Shown: positions 18,510 through 27,543 of the stretch, in pieces
Numbering within the stretch: position 1 is the stretch's first letter
Layout of the letters: every line of letters starts with the position of its first letter
Assembly: GCF_002949795.1 (NCBI RefSeq)
Contig: NZ_CP026692.1
Coordinates: forward strand, 3,642,545 to 3,706,544
Length of the DNA: 64,000 bases
Reading direction: 5' to 3'
Source: Nostoc sp. 'Lobaria pulmonaria (5183) cyanobiont'
GTDB lineage: Bacteria > Cyanobacteriota > Cyanobacteriia > Cyanobacteriales > Nostocaceae
The notes under the pieces: generated by a model
The model's database searches: none
What the model was told of the DNA's origin: nothing
The model's input: the letters and a program-made list of their open reading frames with translations, nothing else
Position numbers and translations under genes: made by a program

Positions 18510-20408
18510 TTACTTCGTTAATACGTAAGCAGGTTGTTTAACAAGCGATCGCACAGCCTCGACAATAGAAGAAGCGTCAATTTTTGCTGCATGAAGTAGC
18601 TCTTCTGGAGTACCAGATCCAGGCAGCTCCCGTACTGCCAGTTTGATTAGGTTTAGTGGCAATCCACCAGAGGTAGGAGCAGCATCTGTACCCACAAAAG
18701 CATCGAGGACAGCAGCTCCCAGTCCACCCTCGCCCCAATGGTCTTCGACTACAACGAGTTTGCCTTGGGTATCACGGGCAGCCTGATGCAGGGTTGTAGC
18801 ATCAATTGGTTTGACTGAGTAAGCATCGATAATGCGTACCGTAATCCCTTCTTGCTTGAGATGCTGATATGCTTTAAGAGCTTCATGTAGCGTAATACCT
18901 GCTGCAATCACTGCTGCTTGATCCTGCTCGGAACTATAGATGACCTTGCTGCCACCAATTGAAAAATCCTCCTCAGCTTCATAGAGAACAGGTGTGCTTT
19001 CACGGGTTGTGCGTAGGTAGACAATCCCATCACAATCGACCATTTGGGCGACAAGTTTAGCGGTTTGATTGGCATCACTAGGGTAAAGCACAGTGCTGCC
19101 GCACACGGCTCTCAAACAAGCTAAGTCTTCTAGTGCCATTTGTGAAGGGCCATCTTCACCAATTGAAATTCCGGCATGAGAACCAACAAGTTTAATATTG
19201 GCGCGAGAAATCGCAGCCATCCGCACAAAATCGTAAGCGCGACTTAAGAATGCCGCAAAACTGGAAGCAAAGGGCTTATACTGCCGCACTTGTAACCCCA
19301 CTGCTGCGGCAACCAATTGCTGCTCGGCAATGTACATCTCAAAATACCGCTCAGGATAAGCTTTGGCAAATTCTTCAGCGTAGGTGGAGTTGCTCACCTC
19401 ACCATCTAAGGCAACTACATCTGGTCGAGACGCTCCGAGAGCTTTTAAGGTATCCCCATAAGCTTTACGGGTCGCCACTTTTTCTCCCAATTGATAGCTA
19501 GGAAGTTGGAGAGCTTGAATTTGCCCAATTGAAGTTCTTTGGATTTGTAAATTAGGTTTTGAAACGGCAATAGTGATCTGACGTTCACCACCTAGTTCTT
19601 TGATCGCTGCCTTTGCTTGGTCAGGTTTCAAGACTTTTCCATGCCAACCGCCAATATCTTCTAAATCTGCAACACCCTTGCCCTTCTTTGTCCGAGACAC
19701 AATCAGTGTCGGACAGTTGGGGTTATCGATAGCTGCTGCATAAGCTTCGTCAATTTCTTCTAGGTTGTGACCGTCGATTTCAATTGCCTTCCAGCCGAAA
19801 GCAAGAGCGCGATCGCAGTATGTTTGGGTGTTCCAGCCCAGCATCGTTTCACCTCGCTGTCCCAAACGGTTGACATCGAGGATGGCAATCAGATTTGCCA
19901 GTTTGTAGTGACTGGCGTGTTCAAAGGCTTCCCAAATAGAACCTTCCGCCATTTCACTATCCCCTAACAAAACCCAGGTGTGGTAAGGCAGCTTGTCTAA
20001 ATACTCTCCAGCTAAAGCAATACCAACAGCGATCGGCAGTCCTTGTCCTAATGAACCCGTTGCCACGTCTACCCAAGGTAATGCTGGGGTTGGATGCCCT
20101 TCTAGGCGACTACCAAACTTGCGTAAAGACATCAATTCGTCATCATCAATTGCTCCTGCCGCTCGATAAATTGAGTACAACAGCGGTGATGCGTGTCCTT
20201 TTGAGAAGATCAGGTGATCGTTGTTAGGGGAGTGCGGATTACTGAAGTCGTAACGCAGATACTTGGCAAGTAGCACTGCCATCAGGTCAGCAGCTGACAT
20301 TGAGGAGGTGGGATGACCAGATCCGGCTGCGGTGGTGGCACGAATACTATCAATTCGCAGTTGTTGCGCCAATTCATGCCATGCTTGCAATTGTTCAAGG
20401 GTAGCCAT
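18510..20408 (-). CDS. Transketolase
   Basis: A 632-residue thiamine-diphosphate enzyme that transfers two-carbon units between sugar phosphates in the pentose phosphate and Calvin cycles. Landmarks: AAGSGHPTSSMSAADL near the N-terminus, FSKGHASPLLY, the TPP/Mg motif GDSEMAEG (149-156) with Asn in LDVNRLGQ, the central domain with EVSNSTYAEEFAKAYPERYF and IAEQQLVAAAVGL, and GEDGPSQMALEDLA. I chose the ATG at 20408 because GGAAGAG lies just upstream; the longer frame to 20450 adds only 14 unlikely residues. It may be a second transketolase beside the main tkt; its divergent position from a sugar importer suggests a role in using imported carbon, which is inference. Confidence 0.93.
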   Translation of the reverse strand: MATLEQLQAWHELAQQLRIDSIRATTAAGSGHPTSSMSAADLMAVLLAKYLRYDFSNPHSPNNDHLIFSKGHASPLLYSIYRAAGAIDDDELMSLRKFGSRLEGHPTPALPWVDVATGSLGQGLPIAVGIALAGEYLDKLPYHTWVLLGDSEMAEGSIWEAFEHASHYKLANLIAILDVNRLGQRGETMLGWNTQTYCDRALAFGWKAIEIDGHNLEEIDEAYAAAIDNPNCPTLIVSRTKKGKGVADLEDIGGWHGKVLKPDQAKAAIKELGGERQITIAVSKPNLQIQRTSIGQIQALQLPSYQLGEKVATRKAYGDTLKALGASRPDVVALDGEVSNSTYAEEFAKAYPERYFEMYIAEQQLVAAAVGLQVRQYKPFASSFAAFLSRAYDFVRMAAISRANIKLVGSHAGISIGEDGPSQMALEDLACLRAVCGSTVLYPSDANQTAKLVAQMVDCDGIVYLRTTRESTPVLYEAEEDFSIGGSKVIYSSEQDQAAVIAAGITLHEALKAYQHLKQEGITVRIIDAYSVKPIDATTLHQAARDTQGKLVVVEDHWGEGGLGAAVLDAFVGTDAAPTSGGLPLNLIKLAVRELPGSGTPEELLHAAKIDASSIVEAVRSLVKQPAYVLTK

Positions 20409-20769
20409 GATCGCTCTCTTCCATGTATAGGAACTAAGGACAGCACTCACATCCTAGTCAACAAGAACAATTGTTTACTCTAACAAATGACAGAGTTAAC
20501 AGGCAGAAATTTATCAACTATCAAGCTCTATGTTTAGGTACTTGCAAAGAAAAGTGTCTTTTCCCTACTTGCTGCTGCCGATTTTTCAACTAGAGCCTTT
20601 GCCATCAATGATTAATACTACCGAACCTTGAAATAAGCCATTGCGAAGTGCATTCAAAGCCTGATTATTACTCAAGCATTTTGATAAAAAATAATACAAA
20701 ATAATCTTTTTTCAGATATTTTATGTTTTTATTTCTTAATAATTACCACTAGCGATCGCTACATTGATA
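20409..20769. other. Divergent promoter region between transketolase and the importer
   Basis: This 361-base AT-rich stretch must hold both divergent promoters. A HIP1 site (GCGATCGC) lies about 15 bases before the importer start. I see no recognisable operator palindrome or clean -35/-10 pair. Confidence 0.4.
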
Positions 20770-22116
20770 ATGTTGTACCGAAAGCCAATTAACAAATTAC
20801 AAAAATTCATCAAAAAACCAAGTTATCTGCATATAGGGGTTTTCCTGGCAACTCTCTTGAGCATTATATTTTTCAGTTGGGTAGCACTCTCGCAGCAACC
20901 AGTTACCCTGAATATATTAATGACTGCTCCTGATGCCGAACCTTGGAGGCAGGGTTTAATTAGAGACTTCGAGGCTGAGAACCCTGGTATTCGCATTAAC
21001 CTAGTTGAAGGGCCCAATGCCACAAATTTGCTCGAAGACCTGTATACCTCATCTTTTATCTTGGGTGAATCCCCTTATGACCTGATCAATATGGATGTGA
21101 TCTGGACATCCAAGTTTGCTGCTGCTGGATGGTTGCTACCCTTAGGCGATCGCATTTCTAAACAGGAGTTGGCAGCATTTTCACCCCAGGATGTAGAAGG
21201 GGGACGTTATCAAAACAAGCTGTACCGGATTCCAGTGCGTTCCGACGTGGGAATGCTCTACTACCGGGAAGATTTAATTAAACAAGCAGAATTGAAACCG
21301 CCAGAAACCTTTGATGATTTGATCCGAATTTCCCAAATTTTGCAGAAGAAAAACCAAGTACATTGGGGCTATCTTTGGCAAGGTCGGCAATATGAAGGAC
21401 TTGTGGCGATGTTTGCGGAAGTCCTCGATGGCTTTGGTGGCTTCTGGGTTAATCCCAAGACGCTCGAAGTTGGACTAGATCGACCAGAAACATTACAAGC
21501 GATTGAGTTTCTGCGTAGTACCGTTAAAGAAGGCGTTTCTCCTCCTGGAGTCACGACCTACCAGGAAGAAGACACCCGACGCTTGTTTCAAAGTGGTCAA
21601 GTAGCGTTTTTACGCAGTTGGCCCTATGCGTGGCCTTTAGCCCAGGCAGAAAATTCGCCAATCCGGGGCAAAATTGCGATTAAACCGATGGTTCATGCTC
21701 CTGGTAAGACGGGAGCGGCTTGTTTAGGGGGCTGGGGTTTAGGGATTGCGAAATCTTCTCAACATCCAGAAGAAGCTTGGAAAGCAATTCAGTATTTTAC
21801 CAGTCGGGAAGCACAGCGCCGATTTATTTTGAGTGCAGGCTATGTGCCAAGTCGCCGGGATTTGTTTACAGACCCAGAGATTGTTGCTAAATACCCCCAC
21901 TATCCGCAGTTATTGAAGGTCGTGGACAATGCAGTTTTACGTCCGCCGATCGCGCAATATCCTCAGACATCAGATATTTTGCAGCGTTATCTCAGCGCCG
22001 CCTTATCCGGTCGGATGAATCCTGAACGAGCAATGCAAGCTGCTGCTGCCGAAACACGCCGGCTGCTGGGGGCAGGGAGCAGGGGGGCAGAGGAGCAGGG
22101 GAGCAGGGGGAGTTAG
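20770..22116 (+). CDS. Sugar ABC transporter substrate-binding protein
   Basis: A 448-residue extracytoplasmic binding protein of the MalE/UgpB type (family 1). An N-terminal helix (HIGVFLATLLSIIFFSWVAL) anchors or exports it; there is no lipobox cysteine. The body has the family pattern: NILMTAPDAEPWRQGLIRDF, NMDVIWTSKFAAAGWLLPL, YRIPVRSDVGMLYYREDLI and LGGWGLGIAKSSQHPEEAW. I chose the ATG at 20770 over the TTG at 20764. It is the first gene of an operon with two permeases and an ATPase, so it delivers a carbohydrate, probably an alpha-glucoside or disaccharide. The extreme C-terminus (AGSRGAEEQGSRGS) is encoded by a G-rich repeat and is unlikely to be functional. Confidence 0.9.
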   Translation: MLYRKPINKLQKFIKKPSYLHIGVFLATLLSIIFFSWVALSQQPVTLNILMTAPDAEPWRQGLIRDFEAENPGIRINLVEGPNATNLLEDLYTSSFILGESPYDLINMDVIWTSKFAAAGWLLPLGDRISKQELAAFSPQDVEGGRYQNKLYRIPVRSDVGMLYYREDLIKQAELKPPETFDDLIRISQILQKKNQVHWGYLWQGRQYEGLVAMFAEVLDGFGGFWVNPKTLEVGLDRPETLQAIEFLRSTVKEGVSPPGVTTYQEEDTRRLFQSGQVAFLRSWPYAWPLAQAENSPIRGKIAIKPMVHAPGKTGAACLGGWGLGIAKSSQHPEEAWKAIQYFTSREAQRRFILSAGYVPSRRDLFTDPEIVAKYPHYPQLLKVVDNAVLRPPIAQYPQTSDILQRYLSAALSGRMNPERAMQAAAAETRRLLGAGSRGAEEQGSRGS

Positions 22117-22159
22117 AAATTAAAGCATTGGTTTAAAGACTCGTTCATCCACCTCGGAT

Positions 22160-22369
22160 ACTCATTAATGGAGTTCAAAGACTCATTAATGGAGTTCAAA
22201 GACTCATTAACGGAGTTCAAAGACTCATTAACGGAGTTCAAAGACTCATTAATGGAGTTCAAAGACTCATTAATGAAGTTCAAAGGCTCATTAATGGAGT
22301 TCAAAGGCTCATTAATGGAGTTCAAAGACTCATTAATGGAGTTCAAAGGCTCATTAATGGAGTTCAAAA
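22160..22369. repeat. Ten tandem 21-bp repeats inside the importer operon
   Basis: Ten head-to-tail units of RCTCATTAATGGAGTTCAAAG run without a break; variants are AAC for AAT in units 3 and 4, GAAG in unit 6 and G for A at position 1 in units 7, 8 and 10. The unit is exactly seven codons long, so the array is open on both strands. There are no spacers, so it is not a CRISPR array. Confidence 0.95.
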
Positions 22370-22392
22370 CCCCAATCCCCAATCCCTTATAA
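22168..22392 (+). CDS. Possible heptapeptide-repeat leader ORF before the permease
   Basis: A 74-codon frame encoded by the 21-bp array: repeats of MEFKDSL (variants with T, K or G) and a short tail KTPIPNPL. With Met, Phe and Leu at positions 1, 3 and 7 it could form an amphipathic helix. Its TAA ends three bases before the permease ATG, the geometry of translational coupling; the permease itself lacks a clear ribosome site. Each unit supplies a fresh ATG, so many starts are possible. Alternatively the array is untranslated and only structures or spaces the message. No homologue is known to me. Confidence 0.3.
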   Translation: MEFKDSLMEFKDSLTEFKDSLTEFKDSLMEFKDSLMKFKGSLMEFKGSLMEFKDSLMEFKGSLMEFKTPIPNPL

Positions 22393-22395
22393 CAA

Positions 22396-23307
22396 ATGAC
22401 AAATTTACATACACTCAAAAGTCGGGAACAACAGACAGCCTGGATCTTACTAACACCCGCATTGCTGCTACTGTTGTTTGTATTTGCCTACCCAATTTTA
22501 CGAGCATTTTGGTTAAGCGTATTTACTAAAAATTTGGCAACAGAGCTACAACCTGTATTCTCTGGTTTGGAGAATTATGTGCGGATGGCGGGTGATGGTC
22601 GTTTTTGGCAGAGTTTGTGGGCGACAACCGTGTTCACAACAGCATCAGTAATCTCAGAACTACTGCTAGGACTGGGGATTGCCTTAGTTCTCAATCAGGC
22701 GTTTTTTGGGCGGGGCATAGTGCGTACAACTGCAATTATCCCTTGGGCTTTGCCTACTGCTTTGATTGGTCTGGCGTGGTCTTGGATTTTTAACGACCAG
22801 TTTGGGGTTGTGAACGATATTTTGCAACGGTTGGGGCTGATTAAGACTGGGATTAATTGGTTAGGAGATCCAACACTGGCGATGATCGCAGTGGTTTTTG
22901 CTGATGTTTGGAAAACTACGCCGTTTATCAGTATCCTGTTGCTAGCTGGGTTGCAGTCGATATCAAAAGACCTCTATGAAGCTTACTCAGTCGATGGGGC
23001 AACTGCTTGGCAAAGTTTCCGCAATATTACCCTGCCATTACTGCTACCGCAAATCTTAATTGCAGTGCTATTTCGGTTTGCTCAAGCTTTTGGGATTTTC
23101 GACTTGATTGCTGTGATGACTGGGGGTGGCCCTGGTGGCGCTACGGAAGTGGTGTCATTGTACATTTACTCTACGGTGATGCGCTACTTAGATTTTGGTT
23201 ATGGCGCAGCCCTGGTAGTAGTGACATTTTTAATATTGATTGCGGCGGTGGCGATCGCTAGTTTCTTGCTTAACAAATACCGTGCCAAAACATCAGGAGC
23301 CATTTAA
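22396..23307 (+). CDS. Sugar ABC transporter permease, MalF type
   Basis: A 303-residue inner-membrane permease with about six helices, starting WILLTPALLLLLFVFAYPIL. The cytoplasmic EAA loop that contacts the ATPase is present near 195 (EAYSVDGATAWQSFRNITLP). It pairs with the next gene, three bases away, to form the channel of the importer. The start follows the stop of the repeat ORF by three bases and has no strong Shine-Dalgarno sequence. A C-terminal region GGGPGGATEVVSLYIY is typical of the family. Confidence 0.93.
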   Translation: MTNLHTLKSREQQTAWILLTPALLLLLFVFAYPILRAFWLSVFTKNLATELQPVFSGLENYVRMAGDGRFWQSLWATTVFTTASVISELLLGLGIALVLNQAFFGRGIVRTTAIIPWALPTALIGLAWSWIFNDQFGVVNDILQRLGLIKTGINWLGDPTLAMIAVVFADVWKTTPFISILLLAGLQSISKDLYEAYSVDGATAWQSFRNITLPLLLPQILIAVLFRFAQAFGIFDLIAVMTGGGPGGATEVVSLYIYSTVMRYLDFGYGAALVVVTFLILIAAVAIASFLLNKYRAKTSGAI

Positions 23308-23310
23308 GCC

Positions 23311-24195
23311 ATGAGTGTAACTCCACAAACAGTTCCAACGACTCCAAGACGAACAGGGGAAACCAAGTTTTCTCTGAAAAAAATCTTGCTGTTCATCATA
23401 GTTGTATTAATACTGCTATTTAGCCTCGCGCCAGCCTTATGGCAATTGCTGACTTCGTTTAAAGTCAATGACGATATTGCCGCCGTTCCTACTGTCTATT
23501 TCCCCACACGATTCACTTTCAATCACTACATTGAGTTATTTACCCGTCGTCCATTTTGGCGCTACATCTTCAACAGTGCCTTTGTGTCGATTACTTCTAC
23601 AGCTGTAGCTTTAGCGATCGGCGCACCTGCGGCTTATGCTCTCGCACGGTTACGCCCTTGGGGTGAAAAAGTTATCCTCGCCAGCATTTTAATCGTTACC
23701 TTATTTCCTGGAATTCTGTTGTTCTTAGGATTGTTAGAAATTATCCAAGCGCTGAAATTGGGCAATAATTATCTGGCGCTGATTATACCCTATACCGCGA
23801 TCAATTTGCCGCTAACAATTTTAGTACTTAAAAGCTTTTTTGAACAATTACCAAAAGACTTGGAAGATTCTGCTAGGGTCGATGGCTACAACACCTTTCA
23901 ACTACTGTGGCAAATCGTGTTACCCATGACCCTTCCCGCCTTGGTGACTACTGGAATCCTCACCTTTATTTTTGCTTGGAACGAGTTTATTTTCGCTCTG
24001 ACGTTTATGACCCGTGAAGAGTTGAAGACAATTCCCGTTGCTGCGGCTCAGTTGGGTGGTGCGACAATATATGAAATTCCCTATGGCCCGATCGCTGCTG
24101 CTACTGTTGTGGGGACGTTACCCCTAATTTTACTAGTTTTGTTTTTCCAGCGCCGGATTGTCCAAGGTCTTACCGCTGGTGCTGTTAAAGGATAA
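23311..24195 (+). CDS. Sugar ABC transporter permease, MalG type
   Basis: A 294-residue second channel subunit. After a hydrophilic 20-residue start it has a membrane helix (ILLFIIVVLILLFSLAPALW), the LTSFKVNDDIAA periplasmic segment typical of MalG-like permeases, and the EAA loop (DSARVDGYNTFQLLWQIVLP) near 190. Three bases separate it from the first permease and eight from the ATPase, so the three genes are surely co-transcribed. Confidence 0.93.
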   Translation: MSVTPQTVPTTPRRTGETKFSLKKILLFIIVVLILLFSLAPALWQLLTSFKVNDDIAAVPTVYFPTRFTFNHYIELFTRRPFWRYIFNSAFVSITSTAVALAIGAPAAYALARLRPWGEKVILASILIVTLFPGILLFLGLLEIIQALKLGNNYLALIIPYTAINLPLTILVLKSFFEQLPKDLEDSARVDGYNTFQLLWQIVLPMTLPALVTTGILTFIFAWNEFIFALTFMTREELKTIPVAAAQLGGATIYEIPYGPIAAATVVGTLPLILLVLFFQRRIVQGLTAGAVKG

Positions 24196-24203
24196 AAATC
24201 AAA

Positions 24204-25304
24204 ATGGCTAAACTCGAACTCAAAAACTTGAACAAAACCTATAATCCTAAAGTCGTCCCTGTCAAAGACGTTAGTTTAACTGTAGATAACCATGAGTTTC
24301 TCACTTTACTTGGCCCTTCTGGCTGTGGTAAATCCACCGTCCTACGAATGATTGCGGGTCTTGAAGAACCGACTCGCGGTCAGATCGAGATTGGAGAGGT
24401 GGATGTCACCTATAAACGAGCAAGCGATCGCAACATTGCAATGGTATTTCAAAGCTATGCACTCTATCCCCACATGACAGTGTACGAAAACCTCGCTTCT
24501 GGACTCAAGCTGAAAAAAGTACCACCTACAGAAATTAAACAGCGAGTGGCAGAAGTGGCAGAAGTTTTAGGATTAGCAGAGTTAATGAACCGCAAGCCTG
24601 GTCAAATGTCGGGAGGTCAACGGCAGCGGGTTGCTGTCGGTCGGGCTTTGGTGCGTAATGCCGATGTCTACCTGCTGGATGAACCTTTAAGTAACCTAGA
24701 TGCACTGCTGCGGGAAAGAGTCCGAGCCGATATTAAGCAAATTTTTGCAGCCCAAAAAGTGCCAGTTGTCTACGTCACCCACGACCAAACCGAAGCGATG
24801 ACGCTCTCCACGAAGGTTGCATTACTCAACGATGGCTATGTCCAGCAACTCGATCCGCCTGACCGCATCTATAACCATCCAGCTAATCTATTTGTGGCTG
24901 GATTTGTTGGTAGTCCGCAAATGAATTTGCTGACTTTACCTTGTAAGGGACAATACGCCATTCTGAGTAACTTCCAAGTGCTTCTTCCAGATATACCAAC
25001 TGTACCACCGCAGATTGTTCTGGGAATCCGCCCAGAAAATGTCCGCATTGCTCAACCAGGTGATACTCAGACTATCCAAGGGCGAGTGTTTTTAGTAGAA
25101 AACTTGGGTATGCACTATTTGGTCAGTGTCAGGGTTGAAGGTTCACAAACCGAAGCGATTACAGTACGTGCTTTGTTGCCAATAGACCAAAATTGGAGTG
25201 ACAAGGATATTACACTAGCATTGCCCCCTGAGGATATTCACTGGTTTGATGTGCAATCTGGCCATGCTCTTGTTAAAAGACAAATGTTAGGTGTCAGTCG
25301 CTAA
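24204..25304 (+). CDS. Sugar ABC transporter ATP-binding protein, MalK/UgpC type
   Basis: A 366-residue ATPase that powers the importer. Walker A is GPSGCGKST (37-45), Q-loop VFQSYALYPH (81-90), signature MSGGQRQ (135-141), Walker B VYLLDEP (155-161) and H-loop YVTHDQTEAM. The C-terminal part (about 240-366) carries the TOBE/OB domain of the MalK/UgpC class (PENVRIAQPG). The length is normal. It is the last gene of the operon. Such ATPases may serve several sugar transporters, so it could also energise the orphan binding protein at 60941-62260; that is inference. Confidence 0.95.
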   Translation: MAKLELKNLNKTYNPKVVPVKDVSLTVDNHEFLTLLGPSGCGKSTVLRMIAGLEEPTRGQIEIGEVDVTYKRASDRNIAMVFQSYALYPHMTVYENLASGLKLKKVPPTEIKQRVAEVAEVLGLAELMNRKPGQMSGGQRQRVAVGRALVRNADVYLLDEPLSNLDALLRERVRADIKQIFAAQKVPVVYVTHDQTEAMTLSTKVALLNDGYVQQLDPPDRIYNHPANLFVAGFVGSPQMNLLTLPCKGQYAILSNFQVLLPDIPTVPPQIVLGIRPENVRIAQPGDTQTIQGRVFLVENLGMHYLVSVRVEGSQTEAITVRALLPIDQNWSDKDITLALPPEDIHWFDVQSGHALVKRQMLGVSR

Positions 25305-25308
25305 GGCA

Positions 25309-25333
25309 AGAGACGCGATGAATCGCCGTCTCT
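25309..25333. terminator. Hairpin after the importer operon (dispersed AGACGCGA palindrome, imperfect)
   Basis: AGAGACG and CGTCTCT pair around CGATGAATCGC, five bases after the ATPase stop. It is an imperfect copy of a palindrome also found at 33867 and 51204. The position suggests transcript-end protection or termination, but no T-run follows. Confidence 0.5.
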
Positions 25334-25526
25334 ACAATAATCTAGTCTTTCGTCTTGACGGCGATTTATCGCGCCTTTGTGATGGTTTATCGCATCTTTT
25401 CGATCTAGAATTTTCATCAAAAAACCTTAATCTAACCGTATTAAAATAAAACCCTTCCTAGCAATCCTGGAAAGTGATGCTTGGGAATTTGCGCTACCCT
25501 AAGTCAGGAAGCCAAGGATAAATCAG

Positions 25527-26582
25527 ATGAGAAAATGGATTTGGCTGATGCTGTTGGTGCTGATGACAGTTGCCGTGTTGGGTAGCAGAGGTAGCACGTT
25601 TTTTGAACAGCGTCCCTCACCGACAATTGTTGAGAGCATTCCAGTAAAAACACCCGAAGCACAGCCAGAGTCAAAGGAAGTTGACATTAACCCGCAAGTG
25701 TCTACTGACAAGCTGTTAAACCATATCCAAAAGTTGAATTTTCAGCGCTACACCACAAAAGAGCGATCGCTTACTCGCACTTATATTACAACGGAACTGA
25801 AAAAAATCGGCTGGAAACCTAAATTAGAAAAGTTCTTTGACGGTGTAAATATTTTTGCCGAACGTCCAGGAACTAACAAAGCCGCTAAAGCAATTCTCGT
25901 AGCAGCGCATTACGACACTGTTGCCTTATCCCCTGGTGCTGATGATAATGCCAGTGGTGTAGCTGTAGTGCTGGAAGTCGCTCGGTTGCTCGGTTCCCAT
26001 CCTACGCCACGGACGTTACAGCTAGCTTTTTTTGATCGAGAGGAAGCAGGACTTTTGGGTAGTCAGGCTTTTGTGAGTAAGACAGCACGCTTGCAAAATT
26101 TAGGCGGAGCGATCGTTATGGATATGGTGGGTTACGCTTGTTACACTGCTGGCTGTCAGAAATACCCTGCCGGATTGCCTATTACGCCACCTAGCGACAA
26201 GGGCGATTTTTTGGCAGTAGTTGGTGATACAGAACATTTACCTTTGCTGAATGCTTTTCAAAATTCACACAACATCCCCTCAATCGCCCTGAATAAACAA
26301 AAAGCAAATCTGCCAGCAGTCCTAACACTACCAATTCCTTTTAAAGGTTTACTGACACCAGACACCCTACGCAGCGACCATGCACCGTTTTGGTACCAGG
26401 GCGTAGGCGCTGTACTGGTGACAGATACCGCAAATTTACGCACTCCGCACTATCATAAACCTAGCGATGTGCCAGCGATTATCGAGCGATCGTTCTTCAC
26501 AGGAGCAGCACAAATTGTAGTTAATGCTACTAGTGCCTTGTTAGAGAAAAACCAGGTTTTGGAAACTCAAGCACCAAGCTAA
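25527..26582 (+). CDS. M28-family zinc metallopeptidase (exported)
   Basis: A 351-residue protein of the aminopeptidase Y/Ap1 class. An N-terminal hydrophobic segment (WLMLLVLMTVAVLGS) exports or anchors it. A spacer follows, then the M28 catalytic domain with two-zinc ligands: VAAHYDTV (His128), PGADDNASG (Asp139), FFDREEAG (Glu172/173) and the later SDHAPFW and TPHYHKPSD motifs. It is expected to remove N-terminal residues from peptides in the periplasm. A Cys-containing insert (YACYTAGCQKYPAG) sits after the third ligand. It ends nine bases before the convergent 150-residue gene. Confidence 0.92.
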   Translation: MRKWIWLMLLVLMTVAVLGSRGSTFFEQRPSPTIVESIPVKTPEAQPESKEVDINPQVSTDKLLNHIQKLNFQRYTTKERSLTRTYITTELKKIGWKPKLEKFFDGVNIFAERPGTNKAAKAILVAAHYDTVALSPGADDNASGVAVVLEVARLLGSHPTPRTLQLAFFDREEAGLLGSQAFVSKTARLQNLGGAIVMDMVGYACYTAGCQKYPAGLPITPPSDKGDFLAVVGDTEHLPLLNAFQNSHNIPSIALNKQKANLPAVLTLPIPFKGLLTPDTLRSDHAPFWYQGVGAVLVTDTANLRTPHYHKPSDVPAIIERSFFTGAAQIVVNATSALLEKNQVLETQAPS

Positions 26583-26590
26583 CTGATGAA

Positions 26591-27043
26591 TTATGAATTA
26601 TCTTGACTAGCTTTTGGTTCAGGGAAAGTCAACGTCCAATTATTTTTATTATTGACCTGAGAATACAAACCTTGGAGAATGAGCCGGAGAGTTTTTCGAG
26701 TTCTAATAGCCTTCTTTACCAGATAAGTTCCTGGTTCAGCAAAGATATCATCAAAGTTTTGTTTATGACCAAATTGTTTTGAACAGTAACTACCAGCACC
26801 TTGGACTGTTAACACAAAAAATGGAGCTTGTTTGTATTCATCAGGAATCATAAAGATTCCATATACATGATGACGACCACGCCACGGCTGAACAATAACT
26901 TTAGTAGCGTGTACTTGGAATTTTGTAGTTTTTGATGCGATAAAAGCCTCAAAATTGCAATCAGAATCATTCACAGGCCACCACAGCGTAATAATACTCA
27001 GAGAGAGTAGCAAAATGAAAATATATGGGAGTCTGCGACGCAT
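26591..27043 (-). CDS. Small exported or anchored protein of unknown function
   Basis: A 150-residue protein with an N-terminal basic patch and helix (MRRRLPYIFILLLSLSIITL), so a signal peptide or anchor. The remainder looks like a beta-rich domain (HATKVIVQPWRGRHHVYGIF, APFFVLTVQGAGSYCSKQFG) with two Cys. I do not recognise a family. It is convergent with the M28 peptidase, with eight bases between stops. Confidence 0.6.
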   Translation of the reverse strand: MRRRLPYIFILLLSLSIITLWWPVNDSDCNFEAFIASKTTKFQVHATKVIVQPWRGRHHVYGIFMIPDEYKQAPFFVLTVQGAGSYCSKQFGHKQNFDDIFAEPGTYLVKKAIRTRKTLRLILQGLYSQVNNKNNWTLTFPEPKASQDNS

Positions 27044-27543
27044 AAAGCCAAGAAAAATTGTTGATGCGGCTGGTAAAATTTGATGAGTAATGATCGTGCA
27101 GCTAGAGCAGTCAGACTATTCACCTGCAACACCTCTGCAAAACGTTTTAAAGAGTAAAGACAAAACATTAAGCAGTCGATTAAATTTTCCTGTCAAAAAA
27201 AAATTGCAGATTGTAGATGCGATCGCTTACCCTGTTCTAGTAGCTCCGTTACAGTACTAAACCTAGCTGAGAAACCATTAAGCTTTTGTGGCTGTTAACA
27301 CTGATTTATGCTCAAATTTTTAGCTGTGATGAATTCTACAATTCGTTGCTTTTGTCATGCTTGTAATGTGGCTCTGTTTGCATCAGCAGATGCTTTGAGG
27401 AGATTAGAGCATAGGCGTAGCCCGTCGTAGACATCGCCATCAAATTAAGAAAAAATTTACTTTTATTTCTAAGCATTTATTGGGGTAGTCAAATACACAA
27501 ATATCCGTTATATTCCCGTAAGTAACAATTGGTATAAAAGTTT
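27044..27543. other. Spacer with one dispersed repeat
   Basis: This 500-base stretch between divergent genes holds promoters for both sides and a copy of the small dispersed palindrome at 27409-27438. No coding frame is supported. Confidence 0.45.
27409..27438. repeat. Small dispersed palindromic repeat, copy 3
   Basis: GCATAGGCGTAGCCCGTCGT followed by AGACATCGCC matches copies at 1511 and 53558 with a few changes. Confidence 0.65.

Noticed and set aside
22160..22369. CRISPR array
   Set aside because: Units are directly adjacent 21-mers with no unique spacers, and there are no cas genes in the window.
22113..22418. Minus-strand ORF of SLNSINE-type heptads
   Set aside because: It is the antisense reading of the 21-bp array and runs against the operon; the plus-strand frame is the more sensible one because of its position before the permease.
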